Origin: Oceanispirochaeta sp963676905 | GTDB taxonomy: Bacteria > Spirochaetota > Spirochaetia > DSM-2461 | Length of the DNA: 64,000 bases | NCBI GenBank assembly: GCA_963676905.2 | Contig: CAXXVE010000001.1 | Location: forward strand, 2,790,001-2,854,000 | Direction of reading: 5' to 3' | In this document: piece by piece, positions 43,887 through 52,030 of the stretch | How the letters are laid out: every line of letters begins with the position of its first letter | Numbering within the stretch: the first letter of the stretch is position 1 | Notes under the pieces: model-generated | The model's input: only the letters and a program-made list of their open reading frames with translations | Databases searched by the model: none | Told to the model about the DNA's origin: nothing | Made by a program: the position numbers and the translations under genes

Positions 43887-44885
43887 TTGAAAATCGCCAT
43901 TAACGGTTTCGGCCGGATCGGACGCAATGTGTTTAAAATCGCCATGGAGAGAGAGGGAATGGAGATTGTCGGCATCAATGATCTTACCGATGCGGCGACT
44001 CTGGCACACCTCCTTAAATATGATTCCACCTTCGGTGTCTACAGCCGTGAAGTAAAGGCTATGGAGGACAGGATTATCGTCGACGGCGTTGAAATACCAG
44101 TTTTTGCAGTACGGAATCCCTCTGATCTACCCTGGCAGGATCTTGATGTGGATGTGGCTATTGAGTCTACTGGCATCTTCAGATCGGCAAAGAGTGATAA
44201 AGGCGGTTATCTTGATCATATTGAAGCGGGAGCTAAAAAGGTTATTCTGACTGTCCCCGCCAAGGATGATATTGAGACTGTTGTCCTCGGAGTTAACGAA
44301 GAGAAAATTCAGGATCAGACCTACGCCTACTCCAATGCTTCATGTACAACCAACTGTCTTGCCCCGCTTGCCATGGTTCTCAATGATGAGTTTGGTATAG
44401 CCAAGGGTCTTATGACTACGGTTCATGCCTATACCAATGATCAGGTTATTCTGGATACTCCCCATCCTGATCTCAGACGGGCCCGTTCTGCGGGGCTCAA
44501 TATAATTCCAACATCCACAGGAGCTGCTGTTGCCGTAGGAAAGGTTATTCCCGAACTGAACGGAAAGCTGAACGGCGGGTCCATGCGTGTTCCCACTCCC
44601 ACAGGTTCTGTTGTGGACCTGACAGTACAGCTTGAAAAAGACTGTTCTGTAGAAGAACTCAATGCTGCTGTTAAAAAGGCCGCTGAAGGTTCCATGAAGG
44701 GGATACTTGAATATACGGAAGACCCCATTGTTTCGATGGATATAAAGGGTAATCCCCACTCTTCAATTTTTGATGCGGGCTGCACCATGAAATGCGGTGA
44801 GGGATTTTTTAAAGTCATCTCATGGTATGACAATGAGATGGGATACTCCACGAGGGTTGTAGATCTGGCCCAGAAGCTGGTTTAA
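43887..44885 (+). CDS. gap: Glyceraldehyde-3-phosphate dehydrogenase, type I
   Basis: TTG 43887 has CGGAGG six bases upstream. The 332-residue enzyme has NGFGRIGRNVFKIA at the N-terminus, Asp in GINDLTD near 32 that favours NAD+ over NADP+, the catalytic Cys near 153 in SNASCTTNCLAP, and WYDNEMGYSTRVVDLA at the end. It makes 1,3-bisphosphoglycerate in glycolysis. It heads a glycolytic set with pgk and tpiA. Confidence 0.97.
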   Translation: MKIAINGFGRIGRNVFKIAMEREGMEIVGINDLTDAATLAHLLKYDSTFGVYSREVKAMEDRIIVDGVEIPVFAVRNPSDLPWQDLDVDVAIESTGIFRSAKSDKGGYLDHIEAGAKKVILTVPAKDDIETVVLGVNEEKIQDQTYAYSNASCTTNCLAPLAMVLNDEFGIAKGLMTTVHAYTNDQVILDTPHPDLRRARSAGLNIIPTSTGAAVAVGKVIPELNGKLNGGSMRVPTPTGSVVDLTVQLEKDCSVEELNAAVKKAAEGSMKGILEYTEDPIVSMDIKGNPHSSIFDAGCTMKCGEGFFKVISWYDNEMGYSTRVVDLAQKLV

Positions 44886-45017
44886 GGCGGCATTTGCCGC
44901 AAAAGTGCAGACTGAAGCGGTCAAGCAGATCGGCTGTCTGCCTTTATTACAGGTATATCAGAGACTTTGCACTCCAGGAGAGGCAAAGTTCAGCAAGAAG
45001 ATATTTAGGAGAACTTT

Positions 45018-46199
45018 ATGAGTGTTATTACCGTTAAAGACCTGGATCTGAAGAACAAACGTGTTCTGGTCCGTGTTGACTTCAATGTTCCTCTGAAAGA
45101 GGGAAAAATTACCGACGATACAAGAATGCAGAGGGCTCTGCCTACTCTCAAATACATTCTTGAGCAGGAAGGCGCTTCCCTTATCGTAATGAGCCACCTC
45201 GGCCGCCCCTCTGAAGAGAGAGAGCCCCAGTTCAGCATGAAGCAGCTGGAAGCTCACCTGGCAGATATTGCAGGAGTTCCTGTAACTACAGCTCCCGACT
45301 GTATAGGAGCCGAAGTTGAAGCCATGGCTGCCAATCTCAAGGCAGGCGAAATTCTTCTTCTTGAAAACACACGCTACCACAATGCTGAAAAGAAAAACGA
45401 TCCCGAGTTTGCTTCACAGATGGCCAAACTCGCTGATGTATATGTTAACGATGCCTTCGGTGCCGCTCACAGAGCCCATGCCTCAACAGAAGGAATCACA
45501 AAATATCTGCCTTCCTGCGCCGGTTTCCTTATGGAAAAAGAGTGCATGTTTTTCGACAGGGTTCTTGAAGCCCCCGAAAAACCCTTTGTCGCCATCATCG
45601 GCGGTGCCAAGGTTTCTTCAAAAATCGAAGTCCTTGAGTCTCTGATCGACAAGTGCAACACATTTGTAATCGGCGGCGGTATGGCATATACATTCCTGAA
45701 AGTTCAGGGATACGAAATTGGTAACTCTCTCTTCGAAGAGGAGTTCATGGACACAGCAAAAGCCTTCCTGACCAATGCTGAAAAAGCGGGTGTGGAAGTC
45801 ATTCTCCCCATGGACCATGTTGTTGCAGCCAAGTTTGCAGAAGATGCCGATGCAGTTGCAATTGACGAAATCAATATCCCCGCCGGAATGCTTGCCATGG
45901 ATGTCGGACCCAAGACAATTGCCGCAGTCAAAGACAGAATTGCTGCAGCGAAAACAGTCGTATGGAACGGACCCATGGGTGTATTCGAGTTCGACAAGTT
46001 TGCAAAGGGTACCGCAGAAGTCGCTTCCTTTGTAGCTGACTGTGCCGGAACAACAGTTGTAGGCGGAGGCGACTCGGTTGCCGCCGTTAACAAGTTCAAC
46101 CTTGCCGACAAGATCGACCATGTTTCAACCGGAGGCGGAGCGTCTCTGGAATACCTGGAAGGAAAGGCTCTTCCCGGTGTTGTCGCCCTTAGAAAATAA
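45018..46199 (+). CDS. pgk: Phosphoglycerate kinase
   Basis: This 393-residue enzyme has RVLVRVDFNVPLKEGKI near the start, LIVMSHLGRP near 57, the hinge, and GGGDSVAAVNKF with the C-terminal STGGGASLEYLEGK. It makes ATP from 1,3-bisphosphoglycerate. AGGAGA precedes ATG 45018. The 132 bases after gap have a small hairpin (44887-44900) without a T run, so gap and pgk may be co-transcribed with partial control between. Confidence 0.97.
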   Translation: MSVITVKDLDLKNKRVLVRVDFNVPLKEGKITDDTRMQRALPTLKYILEQEGASLIVMSHLGRPSEEREPQFSMKQLEAHLADIAGVPVTTAPDCIGAEVEAMAANLKAGEILLLENTRYHNAEKKNDPEFASQMAKLADVYVNDAFGAAHRAHASTEGITKYLPSCAGFLMEKECMFFDRVLEAPEKPFVAIIGGAKVSSKIEVLESLIDKCNTFVIGGGMAYTFLKVQGYEIGNSLFEEEFMDTAKAFLTNAEKAGVEVILPMDHVVAAKFAEDADAVAIDEINIPAGMLAMDVGPKTIAAVKDRIAAAKTVVWNGPMGVFEFDKFAKGTAEVASFVADCAGTTVVGGGDSVAAVNKFNLADKIDHVSTGGGASLEYLEGKALPGVVALRK

Positions 46200-46208
46200 G
46201 TGAATATT

Positions 46209-46243
46209 GCGGGTCCTCCCCTTAAGGAGACCCGCATTTTTTT
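46209..46243 (+). terminator. Rho-independent terminator after pgk
   Basis: GCGGGT-c-CTCC pairs with GGAG-ACCCGC (46209-46235) and is followed by a run of seven T. It separates pgk from tpiA, so tpiA probably has its own promoter or depends on read-through. Confidence 0.85.
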
Positions 46244-46287
46244 GCATAATTAGAATGTTGCAAATAATCCATTAGGAGAGTATAGAT

Positions 46288-47040
46288 ATGAGAAATTACC
46301 TGATTGCAGGAAACTGGAAAATGAATAAGACTCCTTCCGAAGCGGCTCAGCTTGCGAAGGAAATTGTACCCGTCGTTAAGGATGCAGACTACAGAGTAAT
46401 GGTAGCTCCCTCTTTTGTATGTCTTCCCGCCGTAATTGACGCGGTTAAAGGAAGCAATGTCATCGTAGCTGCCCAGAACATGGCCAACACAGAAGCCGGT
46501 GCCTTTACAGGTGAAACTTCCGTACTGATGCTAAAAGATCTTGGTGTTGAGATGGTTATTCTCGGACACTCCGAAAGACGCCACATCTACGGTGAGACAA
46601 ACGAAATCATCAATGAAAAAGTAAAGCTGGCTCTGGCTCACAATGTGACTCCCGTTCTCTGTATCGGTGAGCTGCTTGAAGAAAGAGAAGCAGGAAAGGC
46701 TGAAGCCGTATGTTTCGAACAGCTTGAGAAGGGTCTTGCAGGCGTTTCCGAAGCTGATCTGGACAATGTAGTTATTGCATACGAACCCGTATGGGCCATC
46801 GGAACAGGTAAAACTGCAACTCCCGAAGATGCTGACGCCATCCATGCTGCCTGCAGAAAGAAGATTGCAGACCTTTACTCCGACGCTGCTGCTGAAAAGA
46901 TCGTTATTCAGTACGGCGGTTCCATGAACCCCGGTAATGTAAAGAACCTGATGGCTATGGAAAACATCGACGGCGGTCTGATCGGCGGTGCTTCCCTTAA
47001 GGCTGATTCTTTCGGCGAACTGGCTAATTTCAATAAATAA
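46288..47040 (+). CDS. tpiA: Triose-phosphate isomerase
   Basis: This 250-residue TIM barrel has AGNWKMNKT (Lys near 11), the catalytic His near 94 (ILGHSERRH), catalytic Glu near 166 (AYEPVWAIGTGKTA) and the phosphate loop YGGSMNPGNV. A good ribosome site (AGGAGAG) precedes ATG 46288. It completes a gap-pgk-tpiA set. Confidence 0.97.
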   Translation: MRNYLIAGNWKMNKTPSEAAQLAKEIVPVVKDADYRVMVAPSFVCLPAVIDAVKGSNVIVAAQNMANTEAGAFTGETSVLMLKDLGVEMVILGHSERRHIYGETNEIINEKVKLALAHNVTPVLCIGELLEEREAGKAEAVCFEQLEKGLAGVSEADLDNVVIAYEPVWAIGTGKTATPEDADAIHAACRKKIADLYSDAAAEKIVIQYGGSMNPGNVKNLMAMENIDGGLIGGASLKADSFGELANFNK

Positions 47041-47053
47041 CTTGTAAATTAGT

Positions 47054-47138
47054 CCTTGCAGGGCGTAGCCCTGTATGGTATTTTATGGAGTCTGCAAGGC
47101 AGATACATAGAAAAAAGTCCTTTCCCCAGGGGAAAGGA
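47054..47138 (+). promoter_or_regulatory. Structured leader between tpiA and secG
   Basis: CAGGGC-gta-GCCCTG (47059-47073) is a small hairpin. CCTTGCAG (47054-47061) can instead pair with CTGCAAGG (47092-47099), which overlaps and so excludes part of the first hairpin. Further down TCCTTTCC-loop-GGAAAGGA (47118-47138) is followed by TTTGTTTATTT and can act as a terminator or attenuator. The mutually exclusive pairings suggest a regulated leader for secG. Confidence 0.5.
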
Positions 47139-47167
47139 TTTGTTTATTTCCCGGGAGAAATATAAAA

Positions 47168-47524
47168 ATGGGTATTATCGGAACATTATTGATTGTCCTT
47201 TTCGTTATTGTCAGCCTTCTGCTGATTCTGATGGTTCTTTTACAGGATGATCAGGGTGAGGGCCTGGGAGGTCTTTTCGGCGGTTCAAGCGGATCACCCT
47301 TTGGCGGAGCAACCAACAATGCTCTTGTCAAGCTGACATCAATACTGGGTGCCATATTTATGGTAAGCGCACTGCTTGTTGCAGTAGTTGTTAAAACACC
47401 CAACAGCAGCGATGTTATCGGTGAAGCCAGAAAGATCAGCGCAGAACAGAGCGCCGGTAACTGGTGGGAAGCCGATGTACAGGAAGCTAGTGAAGGCGAC
47501 GCCCTCATTATTCCTGAAAACTAA
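47168..47524 (+). CDS. secG: Preprotein translocase subunit SecG
   Basis: SecG assists the SecYE channel. The 118-residue protein has two membrane helices: IIGTLLIVLFVIVSLLLILMVLLQ and LTSILGAIFMVSALLVAVVV, separated by the typical glycine-rich stretch GLGGLFGGSSGSPFGGATN. A polar C-terminal tail of about 45 residues is longer than usual. It is followed by a perfect terminator. Confidence 0.9.
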   Translation: MGIIGTLLIVLFVIVSLLLILMVLLQDDQGEGLGGLFGGSSGSPFGGATNNALVKLTSILGAIFMVSALLVAVVVKTPNSSDVIGEARKISAEQSAGNWWEADVQEASEGDALIIPEN

Positions 47525-47529
47525 TTATA

Positions 47530-47565
47530 ACAGAATGGGAGCCTGCTCCCATTCTGTACTTTTTT
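47530..47565 (+). terminator. Rho-independent terminator after secG
   Basis: ACAGAATGGGAGC (47530-47542) pairs perfectly with GCTCCCATTCTGT (47545-47557), then AC and six T. The next gene's ribosome site (AGGAGG) begins right after the T run. Confidence 0.95.
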
Positions 47566-47579
47566 AGGAGGAAATCCAG

Positions 47580-47990
47580 ATGCGGGTTGCAGTGCTTTAC
47601 TTCAGGAACGGATCCGAAAAAGTAAAAAAAATTGCTTCATATATGTCCAGGGGAATTGAGTCTCTCGGGCATCAGGTAACACTGGTTGACGGTGAAACCG
47701 AAAGTGATTCCAAGCTTACTATTTTTGAGTATATTGTTGTCGGAACATCATCAAACTCTTTTTTCAGTGGAAAAATATCCGACAGTGTTTCCACTTTTCT
47801 TCAAAATGCCGGTAAGGTCTCCGGAACAAAAAGCTACGGTTTTATTGTTAAAAACGGCCTCTTTGCTTCAAAATCCCTCCACCTTCTCATGAAAAGCATG
47901 GAGAAAGAAGGTATGTTTCTTAAAATATCCGATATTCTCAGTACTCCAGAGGAAGCGGAACTGATCGGAAAGAAACTTAATATAAAGTAA
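47580..47990 (+). CDS. Flavodoxin-like-fold small protein
   Basis: This 136-residue protein reads as a flavodoxin-like fold: strand RVAVLYFRNGSEKVKKIASYMSRGIESLGHQVTLVDG, then YIVVGTSSNSFFSGKISDSV, GTKSYGFIVKNG, and a C-terminal helix. The first loop RNGSEK lacks the T/S-rich FMN phosphate loop of true flavodoxins, so FMN binding is uncertain. AGGAGG (47566-47571) precedes ATG 47580. Its job is unknown; the SurA-like gene follows. Confidence 0.72.
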   Translation: MRVAVLYFRNGSEKVKKIASYMSRGIESLGHQVTLVDGETESDSKLTIFEYIVVGTSSNSFFSGKISDSVSTFLQNAGKVSGTKSYGFIVKNGLFASKSLHLLMKSMEKEGMFLKISDILSTPEEAELIGKKLNIK

Positions 47991-48057
47991 GTTGTTATTA
48001 AGGTATAAAGTACAGTATTCCAGACCCGGGGACTGTACAATCCATTCGAGGTTATTC

Positions 48058-49104
48058 ATGTTAAAAAAGATTTTATTATCGTCAATGCTTATTCTTTCGG
48101 CTTCCGGGCTTTTTGCCCAGCAGTCCTTTGTTGATAAACCGGTAGCCATTGTACGGCTCACGAGAACTGATGTTATTTCCCAGAGAAAACTGGCTCAGAG
48201 TGTTGAGTTCTATGAAGCACAGTCAGGAAGAACTCTTACTGTCGATGAGAAGCAGGAAGTTCTTCAGACCCTGATCAATCAGATGCTTGTACTTCAGGCT
48301 GCACAAAGAGACAATGTCTCCGTTACAGACCAGCAGGTTCTTCAGATGGGTATGGGCCAGATGATGCAGCAGATGGGACGTCAGATCACTGAGGCACAGT
48401 ACAGACAGATTATCGAAGAGCAGTCCGGTGTGGACTATGATACCTATACCCAGAGTATCAGAGACCAGATTCTCCTTGAAAAATATGTAAGTGAGAAGAA
48501 GAAGGACTTTATCAGAACCTCTTCCATACCTACAGACAATGAAATTGAGACTTTTTACTCACAGAACGAGGATAAATTCATAAATCCTGAAATGGTACGG
48601 CTCAGTCATATCTTTTTCAATACAAGAGGTATGGATGCATCAGCCAAGGCAGAGGTAAAGAGTAAAGCTGAATCTGTGTACCAGCAGATCGTAAAAGGCG
48701 ATGCCACCTTTCCAGAGATGGTCAGAGAGCACTCGGATGACAAGGAAACTGTTGTAAGAGACGGAGACCTTGGAACATACATCGACAGATCAGAGCAGAA
48801 CGTTGCCGTTTTCGGACGGGATTTTCTTAATACAGTTTTCAGAATGAACACAGGGCAGGTCAGCGAAGTCCTCGAATCCACTCAGGGATATCATATTGTT
48901 AAACTTGATGACCGCCAGGGCAAACGTTTTCTTGAAATTGACGATCCTGTATCTCCCGTGGAGACAACTACTGTCCGTCAGTACATCTCCAATGTAATCA
49001 GCTATCAGAAGCAGCAGGTGGCTTTCCAGCAGGCTGCGGCACAGGTTGTTCAGGATCTTGTAAAAGATGCTGATATACAGCTTTTTGTTGAGAATATCGA
49101 ATAG
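48058..49104 (+). CDS. SurA-like periplasmic peptidyl-prolyl isomerase/chaperone
   Basis: ATG 48058 (MLKKILLSSML) gives a signal peptide ending ASGLFAQ; the in-frame start at 47992 lies upstream and would lengthen it without reason. The 348-residue protein has a SurA-like N-terminal helical region (EVLQTLINQMLVLQAAQRDNVSVTDQQV) and a parvulin domain (about 185-290: MVRLSHIFFNTRG, DGDLGTYIDRSE, GQVSEVLESTQGYHIVKLDDRQ). It likely helps fold outer-membrane proteins such as LptD. Confidence 0.88.
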   Translation: MLKKILLSSMLILSASGLFAQQSFVDKPVAIVRLTRTDVISQRKLAQSVEFYEAQSGRTLTVDEKQEVLQTLINQMLVLQAAQRDNVSVTDQQVLQMGMGQMMQQMGRQITEAQYRQIIEEQSGVDYDTYTQSIRDQILLEKYVSEKKKDFIRTSSIPTDNEIETFYSQNEDKFINPEMVRLSHIFFNTRGMDASAKAEVKSKAESVYQQIVKGDATFPEMVREHSDDKETVVRDGDLGTYIDRSEQNVAVFGRDFLNTVFRMNTGQVSEVLESTQGYHIVKLDDRQGKRFLEIDDPVSPVETTTVRQYISNVISYQKQQVAFQQAAAQVVQDLVKDADIQLFVENIE

Positions 49105-49118
49105 AGAAACAGGCGACC

Positions 49119-49562
49119 ATGAAAGTATCCGGCAGCCGTAGAAAAGCCAGAATACTGGCTTTTCAGGCCCTCTACAGCTATGAAATGACATCTGCGGAAC
49201 TGGATGACCTGTTCCGCTTTGAATGGGCCAGGGAAGAGATTGTTGAGGAGGATGTCCGGGCTTTTGCCTGCCTTCTGATCAAGGGTACAGTTGAACATCT
49301 TGACGAGGCCGACTCTTATATAAGAGGAAGCCTGAGAAACTGGGATTTTGAGCGTTTACAAAAAGTAAGTCTTGCGATCCTGAGGATGAGTATATATGCT
49401 CTTATATATCAGAAGGATATTCCGCCAAAGGTTGTAATCGACGAAGCTGTTGAAATAACCAAGGAATTCGGCACCGACGATTCGTACCGCTTTGTAAACG
49501 GTATACTGGATACTATAAAGAAACAGATCTATGAGCAGTCCCCAAGAGGAAACACGGTATAA
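49119..49562 (+). CDS. nusB: Transcription antitermination factor NusB
   Basis: This 147-residue all-helical protein matches NusB: RRKARILAFQALYSYEM at the start, LRNWDFERLQKVSLAILRMSIYAL, VVIDEAVEITKEFGTDDSYRFVNGILDTI at the end. It binds boxA RNA with NusE in rRNA transcription. It overlaps the next TPR gene by 32 bases. Confidence 0.95.
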   Translation: MKVSGSRRKARILAFQALYSYEMTSAELDDLFRFEWAREEIVEEDVRAFACLLIKGTVEHLDEADSYIRGSLRNWDFERLQKVSLAILRMSIYALIYQKDIPPKVVIDEAVEITKEFGTDDSYRFVNGILDTIKKQIYEQSPRGNTV

Positions 49563-51195
49563 GAAACGATTAATCATCAATGCATCTATTTTGTTTCTTC
49601 TGGGGAGTGTTATTTCCCTCTATCTTCTTTTCTTCCCCTCCGAGGATTATTTTCAGCTCTATTTGAGCCAGTCTGACAAATACCTGAGTCAGCAGCGCTA
49701 CTCCGATATGGAGGAGGAACTCCTCAAGGCCTCCCGCTATGCTAAAACACAACAGCAGTGGTTCAGCCTTTTTAAACGCTCTTACACGGCCGCTTCAGCA
49801 ATGGACGACTACAGTGACTTCCAGGGACTGGTTGAGCGCTCCAGACGCTTCCTGAAGGGCGGTGCGGACCATGAAGCCGTCAATACGGCGGCACTTTTGT
49901 GGACAGGGCAGTACGAGAAGGCTTCTGCCTCCCTCTACACAATTCAGAACGAAAAATACTCCACCCTGATTGCCGAAACTCTTCTTTCCTACGATGTATA
50001 CAGAAACTACGACCTGGGCGGCCTGACGCCCCTCCAGTTTATCAAGGAGAAGATCCGTTTTCAGGAAGATCCTGATTTTTTCTATTCCATAGGAACACGG
50101 GCCGATAATCCGGTGCTGCTCTATAATGCAGCCCTTTTAAGCATGGAAACGGGTGACACAGATCTCGCGGGAGCCATTGTTTCGGCTCTCCCCGTCAACA
50201 GAATCAGCCCCTACCATCTTGGGGTTCTCTACTATGATCTTGGCTATTATGACAGGGCCTATGACTCATTTACGGCGCAGTCACTTATAGACGACATGAA
50301 CAGCAATCAGCGCTTCTCCATTCATCAGCAGATTGCGGATATAGCGTTTGCAAGAGGAGACTACGACGAAGCCCTCAGCCACTACGGCAGGGCCATGAAC
50401 ATCAATCCTTCAGGAAGCTGGAAGAACTTCAGGAATATGGCAAGAATCTATTTTGACCAGGGGTATTCCAACAAGGCCAGAGCCGTTCTCAGAGAGGGCA
50501 TCGGCATTTATCCCGACTCTCTCCCTCTGCTGAAGGACTATGTGGTCTACTATCATGATGACTATCCTGTTGAGGTGCGCAGCGAGCTTGATGCCTTTAT
50601 GAGGGTTTATCCAGGGCTGACTGAAGCGCGTTTGATAAGTATGAGGTATTTCCCCCGCCAGATGTCCTCTGTCCTCTACCAGGCAGAGCTCTGGGATTTA
50701 TTCAACAGGGACGAGAGCAACCCTGCGGTAACACGGTTTCTTCTCTGGTACCTTTCCGGTGTCAATGACACAGACGGAATGAAGATCGTTCTGCAGCGGT
50801 TTAAACCCGAAGACGGGGAAGTGCCCTACTGGCACCACTTTTATCAGTCCGTTATTTCCCTCAATGAAAGAGACATCAACGAGGTGGTCAAAGAGATGGA
50901 GATCTCCTATAGTCTCAACAAAGACTGGATTTTCAGCTACAATCTCTCAGTTCTGGCCAGACTCAGGGGAGACCAGACCCTCGCTTTAGGGTATCTTGAT
51001 CAGGCCTACAGTGAACTGGGGTTGAGGAACAATCTCTTTGGGCGGGACGGATATCTTTCACGGATTTCATATGAGAGAGCCCTTATTCTTGTTGAACGGG
51101 AAGATTTTGAAGGAGCCATAGGGCTTCTTGAGGAAGCCGTTGCCCTGGATGGTACAAACGTCAGAGCGGCTGCGGTTCTCAATAGAATTAAATGA
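49531..51195 (+). CDS. Membrane-anchored TPR protein
   Basis: This 554-residue protein has one N-terminal membrane helix (LIINASILFLLGSVISLYLLFF, about 15-36) and then a periplasmic or extracytoplasmic array of TPR-like units (YLSQSDKYLSQQRYSDMEEELLKASRYA; HQQIADIAFARGDYDEALSHYGRAM; MARIYFDQGYSNKARAVLREGI; LSVLARLRGDQTLALGYLDQAY). It overlaps nusB by 32 bases and ends 13 bases before map. Role unknown. Confidence 0.75.
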   Translation: MSSPQEETRYKKRLIINASILFLLGSVISLYLLFFPSEDYFQLYLSQSDKYLSQQRYSDMEEELLKASRYAKTQQQWFSLFKRSYTAASAMDDYSDFQGLVERSRRFLKGGADHEAVNTAALLWTGQYEKASASLYTIQNEKYSTLIAETLLSYDVYRNYDLGGLTPLQFIKEKIRFQEDPDFFYSIGTRADNPVLLYNAALLSMETGDTDLAGAIVSALPVNRISPYHLGVLYYDLGYYDRAYDSFTAQSLIDDMNSNQRFSIHQQIADIAFARGDYDEALSHYGRAMNINPSGSWKNFRNMARIYFDQGYSNKARAVLREGIGIYPDSLPLLKDYVVYYHDDYPVEVRSELDAFMRVYPGLTEARLISMRYFPRQMSSVLYQAELWDLFNRDESNPAVTRFLLWYLSGVNDTDGMKIVLQRFKPEDGEVPYWHHFYQSVISLNERDINEVVKEMEISYSLNKDWIFSYNLSVLARLRGDQTLALGYLDQAYSELGLRNNLFGRDGYLSRISYERALILVEREDFEGAIGLLEEAVALDGTNVRAAAVLNRIK

Positions 51196-51208
51196 CAAGG
51201 AAACAACA

Positions 51209-51961
51209 TTGATCAGATTAAAGAACGATATACAGATAGATGGAATCAGAAAATCCTGTAAACTTCTGGCTCAGCTTTTTGAAGAGCTCAGAAAAGAGAT
51301 AAAGCCCGGTATAAGCACCTGGGATGTAGATAAAATTGCAGAGGATTTTATTGTTAAGAACAAGGGAATCCCCGCTTTCAAGAACTACGGAGGCTTTCCG
51401 GGCTCTGTCTGTACTTCTGTCAATGACACGGTTATCCACGGAATTCCTTCGAAGAAAGAGATTCTCAAAGAGGGAGACGTATTCGGCTGTGATATCGGTA
51501 TCAATCTGGATGGTTATTTCAGCGACCGTGCCTACACTTTTCCTGTAGGGCAGACTTCAGAGGATGCTTCTCTTCTTCTAGAAAGGACCGAAAAGGCTCT
51601 GATTCTCGGCATTGAAGCAGCGGTTTACGGCAACAGGATTAAAGACATAGGAAAGGCCATCACAGCATATATAGAGCCCTTCGGCTATGGAATTGTCGAT
51701 TCCTTCTGCGGCCATGGAGTGGGTCTTGATGTACACGAAGAGCCCCAGGTTCCCAACAACTATCCCTCCAGAGGAATGAATCCCCGCCTTAAACATGGAA
51801 TGGTGCTAGCCATCGAACCTATGATCAATCTGGGTTCCGCCGATGTCGATGTGCTGGAAGATGACTGGACAGTCAAGCCTGTGGACCGTTCTCTGTCGGC
51901 CCACTTTGAACATACAGTTGTAATCCTCAAAGACAGGACAGAAATACTTACAACCCTCTAA
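51209..51961 (+). CDS. map: Methionine aminopeptidase, type I
   Basis: Start: TTG 51209 (LIRLKNDIQIDGIRKS) has AAGGAAA just upstream and fits the family's N-terminus; an ATG at 51128 lies inside the TPR gene. The 250-residue enzyme has the metal ligands in FGCDIGINLDGYFSDRAYTF (two Asp), GHGVGLDVHEEPQVPN (His, with second His) and LAIEPMINLG (Glu) and a final Glu near HTVVIL. It removes initiator methionine. Confidence 0.94.
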   Translation: MIRLKNDIQIDGIRKSCKLLAQLFEELRKEIKPGISTWDVDKIAEDFIVKNKGIPAFKNYGGFPGSVCTSVNDTVIHGIPSKKEILKEGDVFGCDIGINLDGYFSDRAYTFPVGQTSEDASLLLERTEKALILGIEAAVYGNRIKDIGKAITAYIEPFGYGIVDSFCGHGVGLDVHEEPQVPNNYPSRGMNPRLKHGMVLAIEPMINLGSADVDVLEDDWTVKPVDRSLSAHFEHTVVILKDRTEILTTL

Positions 51962-52030
51962 AAAAATGTAACCCTGCAAATTCTCTTACGGTTTTATAGA
52001 TAAGAACAATTATGAATAGGAGTGTGTTGT

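Noticed and set aside
44887..44900. GCGGC-ATTT-GCCGC hairpin after gap as a terminator.
   Set aside because: The stem is short and is followed by AAAAG rather than T residues.
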